A DNA stretch of 64,000 bases from Candidatus Dechloromonas phosphorivorans (GTDB lineage Bacteria > Pseudomonadota > Gammaproteobacteria > Burkholderiales > Rhodocyclaceae), in assembly GCA_016709495.1 (NCBI GenBank), contig JADJMS010000051.1, positions 1 to 64,000 on the forward strand, read 5' to 3'. The translations under genes were made by a program, and so were the position numbers. Under the pieces are notes generated by a model. The model saw only the letters and a list, made by a program, of their open reading frames with translations. It made no database searches and was not told where the DNA came from. Below, one piece after another: positions 56,726-63,539 of this stretch; positions within the stretch are counted from its first letter, which is position 1; each line of letters starts with the position of its first letter.

Positions 56726-57399
56726 TTAGTCGTCGACCAGACAGCCATCCGCATGCCAATCACGCGATGTACTGCATCCGACTCAACAACCAGCGGATCA
56801 TGGCTAGTCAGCAGCACCGTTTTACCTTCCGCCGTAAAGCCTTCCAGAATTGCCATGAATTCGCGCGACAGGGCAGTGTCGAGATTGGCCGTTGGCTCGT
56901 CGGCAATGATCACTTCCGGGTTATTGATCAGCGCACGGGCAATGGCGACGCGCTGCTGTTCGCCGCCCGACAACCATTCCACCTTGGCCGTGCGGCGATG
57001 GCTGAGCTTGAGTTGCTCGAAAATTTCTTCGGCCGCTGTGATCAGTTCGGCACGCGGCCGACCGGTCGGAAAGCCCGGCAGAATGACGTTTTCGAGTGCC
57101 GTCAGCCCCTTGATCAGGTTGAATTGCTGGAAGATGAAGCCAAAGCTCTGGCGGCGAATTTCAGTCAAAAAACGTTCCGGCAAACCGGAAATATCCTGAC
57201 CCTTGAAGCGCACGCGGCCACTGGTCGGGCGCGACAGGCAGCCAACCAGCGTTAGCAGCGTGGTTTTTCCGGAACCGCTCGGGCCACGGAAGGCGGTTAC
57301 TTTGCCGGCTTCCAGCGTCAGGTCGATACCGTTCAGCGCCCAATATTCATTGGGCTGGCCCTGGTTGAAAGCCTTTTTGATTTGCGAGAGTTCGATCAT
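56726..57399 (-). CDS. LolD/MacB-type ABC transporter ATPase
   Basis: About 224 residues. Walker A is GPSGSGKTTLLTLVG, then FIFQQFNLIKGLTALENV (Q-loop and X-loop of the MacB/LolD class), signature LSGGEQQRVAIARALI and Walker B VIIADEPTANLDTALS. The last residues are out of frame in the given sequence (VIGMRMAVWS where VIGMRDGCLVDD is expected); the correct stop is at 56726. It overlaps the FtsX-type permease by four bases and partners with it. Confidence 0.92.
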
Positions 57400-58532
57400 G
57401 CGCGCATCACCGAGTCCGGATCGGTAATCGCCGCGCGCCAGATGGGCACCAGCACCGCCGCTGTGTAGGGGAAAATCGTGAAGAAAAATAAAGTGGCGAT
57501 CTGCAAGCCGTCGACCGTCGGCACCAGCGCAAAGCGTGGATAGAGTACGGCCCAGCCTTTTAAAACCGGCTCAAACACCGCCGCGCCAAAATAGAAAACA
57601 TGGACGTAGGCAGCGATGAAACCGAGCAAAAAGGCGGTCAGTGAAATCAGCAGGCCTTCCCACATTTTCATGCGAATCACGTCGCTGGTTTCCCAGCCAA
57701 TGGCTTTGAGGATACCGATTTCACGCTTTTCTTCCGCTGACAAACCCGAGGCCTTTTCCCACGAGAGAATGGCAAAAGCCAAAATGGCGCCGGCCAGCAC
57801 GGTGAGCATGATGCCTTCACGCCAATCAAAAACGCTCTGGTAGGTGCGCAGCACTTCTTCGCGCAAAATCGGGCGCGAATCGGGCAGGGTGGTCGACAGC
57901 TTCTCGGCCACCTTGCGCACCTCCTGCGGGTTGGCGACGGATAAGGCGATGTCGGTGTAGTGGCCCGCCGGATACTCGAAGAAGGCGCGGAAATCGGCTT
58001 CGGAGAGCAGCACGAGATCGGCCGAGAGCAATTCGGCATCCGGTGACAACACAGCGGATACCTTGAAGGCGAACAGCTTGCCGGAATAGGAGCGGAATGA
58101 AATCACATTACCCGCCGCCAGGCCGCGTGCCCGGGCCAGCGTGGCGCCAACCATGATGCTGCCGCTGGCGACTTCATCCGCCGGGCGCGCCATGAAGGTG
58201 TAATTGGCATTCACCACGGGGTCGTAGTAATAACCCCAGAGCCGGCCTTCCTGCTTTTGCACGCCACGAATACGGCCAATTTTTTCAATGTAGCCGGGCG
58301 GGATCAGGTCATGACGCCCGGCCACCATGCGTTGCAAAATCACCTCCGGCGAACCAGCCAGGACAAAGCTCGCTTCAGTGCGCAGCGCCTGGGTGAATAG
58401 CGCCAGCGAGGCAAGCACGAAGACGAGCACGGCATAGGCGAGCAGCAGCCCGAGGTTCTTGGTTTTACGCCGGGCCAGTGAGGCCAGCGTGAAATCAATC
58501 AGGTGACGTTGTTTTTCCAGCCAGACGTTCAT
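57396..58532 (-). CDS. FtsX/MacB-type ABC transporter permease
   Basis: A 378-residue protein: N-terminal membrane helix (TKNLGLLLAYAVLVFVLASLALF), a large periplasmic domain (residues 50-230), and three C-terminal helices with ILSWEKASGLSAEEKREIGILKAIGWETSDVIRMKMWEG, the FtsX coupling region. MacB-like transporters move periplasmic or membrane-borne substrates by mechanotransmission rather than classical import. Substrate unknown. One copy per operon; with the ATPase it would form a dimeric transporter. The intact frame contrasts with its neighbours. Confidence 0.9.
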   Translation of the reverse strand: MNVWLEKQRHLIDFTLASLARRKTKNLGLLLAYAVLVFVLASLALFTQALRTEASFVLAGSPEVILQRMVAGRHDLIPPGYIEKIGRIRGVQKQEGRLWGYYYDPVVNANYTFMARPADEVASGSIMVGATLARARGLAAGNVISFRSYSGKLFAFKVSAVLSPDAELLSADLVLLSEADFRAFFEYPAGHYTDIALSVANPQEVRKVAEKLSTTLPDSRPILREEVLRTYQSVFDWREGIMLTVLAGAILAFAILSWEKASGLSAEEKREIGILKAIGWETSDVIRMKMWEGLLISLTAFLLGFIAAYVHVFYFGAAVFEPVLKGWAVLYPRFALVPTVDGLQIATLFFFTIFPYTAAVLVPIWRAAITDPDSVMRA

Positions 58533-58537
58533 GGGGT

Positions 58538-58827
58538 TTATTCAAGTGAGCCGGCGGCGAAATCAGCGAGCCGGTGGGGAAATGATCGAATGCACCGGGG
58601 TGATCCTGCAAGGCGGAATGTAGATCAGCCTGCGAAGGATGGCGGGTGTAGCGGGATTCACTGAACAGCGATAGATCAGTCAAGCCCAACTGGGTGACCA
58701 AGGCCCGGTTGGCCAGCAGTCGGGATTGATCTGTTACGGTCAACTGCCAGGAATGGGCAAAAATCAGAACGACCAGCACACCCAGCAGCGCCAGCATCAT
58801 AAAGGCAAGGGTGGACGGACGACGCAC
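58538..58827 (-). CDS. Small single-span membrane protein, unknown, frameshifted near its end
   Basis: About 96 residues. A GTG start overlaps the last base of the SCO1 stop (TAGTG). MRRPSTLAFMMLALLGVLVVLIFAHSW is one membrane anchor; the periplasmic part contains SLFSESRYTRHPSQADLHSALQDHPGAFDHFPTGSL, with several His. The tail reads ADFAAGSLE in the corrected frame, stopping at 58538, just before the FtsX ATG. It may be an accessory of the ABC transporter. No family recognised. It contains an exact motif copy (58733-58744). Confidence 0.6.
58733..58744 (-). repeat. Dispersed 12-bp motif copy, exact
   Basis: GTTGACCGTAAC on minus encoding L-T-V-T just after the membrane anchor of the small protein (SWQLTVTDQS). 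Flanks differ more here (CTGGCA before, AGATCA after). Confidence 0.8.
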
Positions 58828-59384
58828 TAAAGCAGCTTTCTGACGGTGGCAACCAATTTGTCGGTAGTTACACCGAGATCGAGAACCGCGGCGAGTTTTC
58901 CTTCGCTATCGACGACGTAAGTAGATACCGTGTGATCAACCGCATAGCTGCCATCGGCCTTGGCCGGCTGCTTGATATAACCAGCACCGAAAGACTTGGC
59001 CAAGCTGGCGATTTCTGCTGTTGTACCGGTAACACCGATCATTTCACCATGGAAAAAAGCCGTGTATTCCTTGAGGTGCTTGAGGCTGTCGCGCTCGGGA
59101 TCAACCGAAACCATGATCAGTTTGACCCGCTTGCGCTCGTCCGGGGTCAAGGCATTCAGCGCCTGCCCACCAGCCGCTAGGGAGGCCGGGCAAACATCGG
59201 GACAGTTCGTATAGCCGAAATAAACCAGCATGACCTTGCCGCGATAACTGCGCGAATCGACAGGACCATCGGCGGATTGCAGAACAAAATCACCACCTGG
59301 TGGTAGTTTAGGGTCGCGTGCTTGCTGGCAACCCAGCAACGCCGCCAGCACAAGGGCGACGGCAATCAAGGCAAATTTTTTCAT
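58827..59384 (-). CDS. SCO1/SenC-type copper chaperone
   Basis: A 185-residue lipoprotein-like protein (MKKFALIAVALVLAALLGCQQ, lipobox LLGC). The copper site is the CPDVCP motif in YFGYTNCPDVCPASLAAGG plus the His in YAVDHTVSTYVVD, all three ligands present. VKLIMVSVDPERDS is the family core. SCO proteins load the CuA site of cytochrome oxidases or N2O reductase or act as thiol reductases. A terminator-like hairpin lies between it and the upstream 58-residue gene, so expression may be attenuated. Confidence 0.94.
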   Translation of the reverse strand: MKKFALIAVALVLAALLGCQQARDPKLPPGGDFVLQSADGPVDSRSYRGKVMLVYFGYTNCPDVCPASLAAGGQALNALTPDERKRVKLIMVSVDPERDSLKHLKEYTAFFHGEMIGVTGTTAEIASLAKSFGAGYIKQPAKADGSYAVDHTVSTYVVDSEGKLAAVLDLGVTTDKLVATVRKLL

Positions 59385-59392
59385 GGTACGGA

Positions 59393-59421
59393 AAAGCAAA
59401 AAGGCAGACCTGCAGTCTGCC
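59393..59421 (-). terminator. Terminator-like hairpin before the SCO1 gene
   Basis: On minus, GGCAGAC-TGCAG-GTCTGCC followed by TTTTTGCTTTT is a 7-bp stem with a U-rich tail. It lies between the stop of the 58-residue gene (59452) and the SCO1 start (59384), only about ten bases before the latter. It probably attenuates rather than ends transcription, making the first small gene more abundant. Confidence 0.7.
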
Positions 59422-59451
59422 CCAAATATCAAATTAGAGAAACCGCATATA

Positions 59452-59628
59452 TCAAAAACGGTTAGCTGCCCGCATCAGCGCACCACGAAGCGCAATGGTC
59501 AAACTGGAACCCATGCCAATGCGTTGCGCAACCGCCGGCAAAATAATCAGTGAGGCCAGCGCAAACCCGGCGCCGAGCAACAAGGATGCCATTTCTGGCT
59601 GATTTTCTTTGGTCTGATTGGTGTTCAT
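59452..59628 (-). CDS. 58-residue membrane protein, first gene of the copper operon
   Basis: MNTNQTKENQPEMASLLLG is followed by one long hydrophobic segment (GAGFALASLIILPAVAQRIGMG) and a basic amphipathic end GALMRAANRF. It has a strong GGGGGAGA RBS eight bases before the ATG. Site C lies upstream at 59682-59698 and a terminator-like hairpin follows, which makes it a short, strongly expressed leader gene. No family recognised. Confidence 0.65.
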   Translation of the reverse strand: MNTNQTKENQPEMASLLLGAGFALASLIILPAVAQRIGMGSSLTIALRGALMRAANRF

Positions 59629-59681
59629 GGCGTCTCCCCCGCGATGAATGGCATCCTACCGACAATCCTGCGCAACCGGAA

Positions 59682-59698
59682 TGCGACAAATTGCCGCA
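59682..59698 (-). promoter_or_regulatory. Site C: 17-bp palindrome before the copper operon
   Basis: TGCGACA-AAT-TGCCGCA, one mismatch to perfect symmetry. On minus, TAGGAT (59653-59658) is a -10-like hexamer centred about 34 bases downstream. It lies between the stop of the Crp-family gene and the 58-residue gene. Confidence 0.7.
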
Positions 59699-59710
59699 CC
59701 CTGTTGCAGC

Positions 59711-60304
59711 CTAAGCCGCAGCCAGATTCACCGCGTAACCGCGCGTCGCATGGACACCTTCCATTTTCACCGGGAGCAGAACACCAACCCGCTCCAAGCC
59801 CTTGATGATGCGTAAAATGGTTTCAAAACGCAGATCGGTAATATCAGCAATGTCCTGCCGCGTCGGCAACACCACCCGGCCGGCACCGTCACCCAACAGA
59901 CGAATCAAGCCAAGAACGCGCTCTGACGCCTGACCACCGCGCAGGGCAATGACATCAGCTGCGCGGCGTTGGGCCAGCGCCAGCGATTCGAGCAGGCTTT
60001 CGCTTGCCCCCGCAGGTTCACCCTCGGGCCAAGGCGACAATTCACAATGCGTCAGCGCCGAGGCCGAGAAGGTGTAGGCGCCAAAAAGCATGGTTTCGCA
60101 ACCGACAATATCGCCGGCAATCGCCAGACTGGCAAAGCTGAGGTCGCCATTTTTAGTGGTCGTATCGAGGCGCACCACGCCGCTTTTTACCCGCCATGCC
60201 AATCCTTCAGCGCCGGCAGCGTAGATTACCTGGCTCGCCAAATAGGCGTTGCCCTGCCGTGGTGAAAGGCATTTGTTGCGGTCAACCAGCGAAAGCAGGC
60301 CCAT
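59711..60304 (-). CDS. Crp/Fnr-family transcription regulator
   Basis: A 197-residue protein with RBS GAGGAG. Residues 20-110 are the cyclic-nucleotide-binding-like barrel (GVVRLDTTTKNGDLSFASLAIAGDIVGCETMLFGAYTFSASALTHCEL); the C-terminal winged HTH reads VLPTRQDIADITDLRFETILRIIKGLERVGVL, with recognition helix RFETILRIIKGLE close to the ETxSR helices of FNR/DNR. The four-cysteine cluster of FNR is absent; only three scattered Cys exist, so it is not a classical 4Fe-4S sensor and may be of the DNR (NO/haem) or another type. It probably controls the sites A-D regulon, by position. A motif-like copy encodes L-V-D-R-N-K-C near its start. Confidence 0.85.
   Translation of the reverse strand: MGLLSLVDRNKCLSPRQGNAYLASQVIYAAGAEGLAWRVKSGVVRLDTTTKNGDLSFASLAIAGDIVGCETMLFGAYTFSASALTHCELSPWPEGEPAGASESLLESLALAQRRAADVIALRGGQASERVLGLIRLLGDGAGRVVLPTRQDIADITDLRFETILRIIKGLERVGVLLPVKMEGVHATRGYAVNLAAA
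60275..60286 (-). repeat. Dispersed 12-bp motif copy, one mismatch
   Basis: GTTGACCGCAAC on minus in the Crp-family gene, continuing AAATGCCT, identical in flank to the copy at 6627-6638. Together they share 19 of 20 bases. Confidence 0.65.
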
Positions 60305-60323
60305 TTTTTAGCTCCTCAAATAC

Positions 60324-60357
60324 ACCAAAAGCCCCGGCAAAAATTGGGGCTTTTGGT
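60324..60357 (-). terminator. Strong hairpin after TonB receptor 2
   Basis: ACCAAAAGCCCC (60324-60335) pairs with GGGGCTTTTGGT (60346-60357), a perfect 12-bp stem. It follows the stop of the OprC-like gene at 60378 and precedes the Crp-family gene, so the regulator is likely to have separate or reduced transcription. Confidence 0.75.
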
Positions 60358-60377
60358 ACGTCATGCATCAGGCAAAT

Positions 60378-62693
60378 TTAGAACTTGATGTTCACCCCGG
60401 TGTAAATCGAGCGCCCCATACCGGGAACACCCGTACCCCAAGGAGCACCCGTCAGCATCATGGTGCCGCCCTGGCCAGTGTATGCACCACCTTGTGGCAG
60501 GGTGTAAAACTTGTCGAAGAGATTTTCGACACCCAGATCAAGGCGGACCTGTTTCCAGGTATAGCTGGTACGCAAGTTGGTCAAGCCATAACCTGGCGTT
60601 TTGATTTCGTTGCGCACGTCGGAAACATTGTGCTTGCCGGCCACCGCAACCAGTTCAATAGCGTTATCCCAACCGCCGAGCTTTTGCCCAAGTGAGAATT
60701 TCCCGCTGAGCGGCATGATGTTGTAGAGGTCATCGCCGGTATCACGGTTTTCACCCTTGGTGTAATTGATCAAACCCTTCAGGCTAAAGTCGCCAGCACC
60801 GGTACTGGCCAAGGGCATATAGCCGGAGAGGTCGATGCCGTAGAGTCGTGCCGACTGATTGGCGTACTGGAGCAGAACGAAACTGTTTGAGGTGTTTTTA
60901 TTGGTCGTCGTACAGGTCGTTCCATTCACCGGGCAGCGCACTGCATCGATATAGTCCTGAACTTCAGTGTAGAAGGGCGTCGCCTTGAAACCCCAGTTGC
61001 GATCTGCGGCGTGCAGGTCAAAGGTAGCGCTCAGGGTATGCGCCTTTTCCGGCTTGAGATCGACATTCCCGATGTAGCCGTTACCGTCACCGACAAAATT
61101 GTTCATCAGCGCAGCCATCGACCAGGTCGACCAAGTGTAGCGCTCATACAGGTTGGGCGAACGTGTTTTGCGGGCAAAGCCGAACTCGATGTCGGTATTT
61201 GTATTGGCGGTGTAGCGCGCCAAGGCGGTCAGATCCCAGTTGTTATCGGTGCGCTCGTGGCTTTTGGCATTAAATGCGGCGGCGTCCGAACGCTGATTGT
61301 TCCCATGCCGGTCATTCCATTCGTGTTGAGTTATATCCCCTGACATTGCCGGCATCAGTGGCAACACGTTCATAGCGTACGCCCAGCAAACTCATCCACT
61401 GCGCGTTATAGCGAGATTCCCACTCGCCGAACAAAGCGGTCCGATCACGCTTGCCATCGTTAATGTTGTCAAATGTACCGGGGTACATGCCGCCACCGGA
61501 GGCAGGCCACCAGTCATCCAGCCGGTAACTCTGATATAGACCGCCAACGCGCAGGAGATCCTGCTGGCCAAGCAGGACATCGGCCTGAGATTGAAGCCTG
61601 TCGTTTTACTTTCAGTGTACATCGGCATGCCATTGGCACAAGCCACTGTTCCAGCTGGCGAACAGGGATAACCATTACCCTTGCCGTCATAACCCATCAT
61701 GCCACCCGAGCCAGTCGGTGGCATTCCACTGCCATACCAGAAGCGCTTGTCAGCGCCGAAATCCATGTAGTGATCAACCTTTTCCTGGTAAGCGCGCGCT
61801 TCCAGCGAACCCCAATCAAACTGACCGAGATAACGCAGGTTGAAACGTTTCTGGGTATTGTCGAGCATGTCCATACGCTGATTTGGGTAGAGTTGCTCAG
61901 GCACTTCCTGATAGCCAATTTTGGCCTCGACCAGATGGTTGCCGCCTTTGAGCGCGAAGCCCAAGGTGTGGGTGCGAGTTTCATAAGCCGTTGAGCCAAC
62001 CTCGTCGCGTGGCAAGGTATGGCCGGCTCGGCCGGTGCCGTCGTAATTTTTGAAATCGCCACCCGCCGTGTAGTTATCCGCCTTGGACAGCCCGCCGGTG
62101 TAAGTCACATTGAAATTTTCGGTAGCGACACTGGCCGAAGCGTTAACGCCAATCGCTTTGTTGTTGCTGCGGTAATAGCCGCCAATTTCGCCTTTGGCCA
62201 TCACACCCTGACCCGATGCGGCAAATTCAGGTGCCAGCGTGTTGGCGATGATCGTCCCGCCTATGCTGTCGCCTCCAACGCTGACCGGGGTGATGCCAGC
62301 GTAAACCTTGAGCGTACCGATGCTGTTCGGGTTGAGATAGGAAAGCGGCGGATTCATATGATTCGGGCAGGAGGCAATGAAGTCCATGCCATCGACCTTG
62401 ATACGCAGACGGTCATCGGCCAGACCGTGGATGGCTGGCAGGCTGGAAACCCCACCCGCACCGTACAGGCTGACACCGGGCACATCGCGCAAAAGCTGAG
62501 CGGTATCGCTGACATAGGCACGCTGACCGGCAACTTCAACCGCATTCATGGCTGCGGTACTGTTGGGCAACGGTGTTTCTCGCTTCGCCGTCACATTGAC
62601 GGTGTCCATGACCTGCGGATTGCCTTGTGCAAGGACAACGCCCGAAAAGGCCAGCGCCATGGTGGCAACCAGCGGATGAACACGATGTGACAT
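60378..62693 (-). CDS. TonB-dependent copper receptor, OprC/NosA-like, frameshifted
   Basis: About 770 residues. MSHRVHPLVATMALAFSGVVLAQ is the signal peptide. VMDTVNVTAKRETPLP begins the plug; the segment GMDFIASCPNHMNPPLSYLNP is characteristic of copper receptors OprC/NosA (CxNHMNPPLSY), with Cys, His and Met as copper ligands. A Met-rich loop GSGMPPTGSGGMMGYDG follows. The barrel ends with GRSIYTGVNIKF. The frame changes near 61590 and 61340-61370. It is divergent from the Sel1-like gene, with a double palindrome (site D) between. Confidence 0.93.
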
Positions 62694-62760
62694 GCAACTC
62701 TCCCCGATTTTTTAGTATTTAGTTCGGCGCGATTCTCTACTTTTCGGCCACTCGGGGGAA

Positions 62761-62792
62761 TGCGACAAATTGTCGCGCGACAATTTGTCTAA
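62761..62792. promoter_or_regulatory. Site D: double overlapping palindrome between OprC-like and Sel1-like genes
   Basis: TGCGACA-AAT-TGTCGCG (62761-62777) overlaps CGCGACA-ATT-TGTCTAA (62776-62792). Together they form a 26-bp perfect palindrome from 62764 to 62789 (GACAAATTGTCG, CG, then its reverse complement). -10-like hexamers lie about 34 bases away on each side: on minus 62732-62739 (TAGAGAAT) and on plus 62815-62820 (TTACGA). It is suited to drive both divergent genes. Confidence 0.7.
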
Positions 62793-62905
62793 TTCCAAAG
62801 CAGGTGGTTTGCACTTACGATTACGCCGTTCCCGCGCCTCCCTCCGATTGCAAACCATCTCCCATGAAAGCCATCGCGCGCGGGAACATTTATTGGAAGA
62901 TCACA

Positions 62906-63493
62906 ATGAACTCAAGAATTTCCCGCTTCATTCTTGCCCTCGTTATTTGCGCGTTCAGTCTCGCGGCCAATGCCGGCAATGTCGACGACGATTTGCGTCA
63001 GGCAGCCAAGTTGCACAAAGGCGGCGAGACCAATCAAGCCATCAGTCTCTGGAAGCAATGGGCAGACAAGGGTAATGCGGATGCCGCCTACAACCTGGCA
63101 GTGATTCACCAATATGGCGATGGGGTGACGCTCGATTACGGCAAGGCAATGCAGTGGTATCGCGTCGCAGCCGACCAGGGCGACAAAATCTCACAGTTCC
63201 AGATCGGCCTGATGTACCAAACCGGACAAGGTGTTGTTGCCAATGAAGAGGAGGCGCATCGTTGGTTCACCGCCCATCGCAAGCACCACATGCATCACCT
63301 TCACACACCGCAAATGGCGGCCTGGCGTGAACAGGCACGGGCATTGCTCGATGATCGTGATCACCGTGAGCAAGTCGCTGCGTCACGCAAAAATTCTGAT
63401 CAGGTTTTGGCCGAGTTGAAACAACGGGCTGGCATGGGCGCTGAAAAACCAACAGCGACTGCCGCGCTGGTCAGCGATACGCTTATTCGCTAA
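62906..63493 (+). CDS. Exported Sel1-repeat protein with His cluster
   Basis: A 195-residue protein with signal peptide MNSRISRFILALVICAFSLAANA. Two to three Sel1-like repeats follow (AAYNLAVIHQYGDGVTLDYGKAMQWYRVAADQGD, SQFQIGLMYQTGQGVVANEEEAHRWF), then a basic, His-rich helix RKHHMHHLHTPQM (five His and two Met in 13 residues) and a helical tail. Sel1 repeats mediate protein contacts; the His/Met cluster could bind copper. Its promoter carries the palindrome of site D, so it belongs to the same regulon by inference. ATG codons further upstream lack a good RBS. Confidence 0.8.
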   Translation: MNSRISRFILALVICAFSLAANAGNVDDDLRQAAKLHKGGETNQAISLWKQWADKGNADAAYNLAVIHQYGDGVTLDYGKAMQWYRVAADQGDKISQFQIGLMYQTGQGVVANEEEAHRWFTAHRKHHMHHLHTPQMAAWREQARALLDDRDHREQVAASRKNSDQVLAELKQRAGMGAEKPTATAALVSDTLIR

Positions 63494-63513
63494 ATTTTTA
63501 GCCGTTTTTTGGC

Positions 63514-63525
63514 GTCGACCGTAAC
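63514..63525 (+). repeat. Dispersed 12-bp motif copy, one mismatch, intergenic
   Basis: GTCGACCGTAAC, preceded by TTTTTTGGC, between the Sel1-like gene and ptsI (convergent). It is the only clear intergenic copy; no hairpin is formed with it. Confidence 0.6.
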
Positions 63526-63539
63526 GCTTAATAAAAAAC

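Noticed and set aside
59462..59689. A 75-residue Cys/His-rich open frame over the 58-residue gene
   Set aside because: The alternative frame (59452-59628) has a strong RBS, a membrane segment and normal composition; the Cys/His-rich frame is its shadow.
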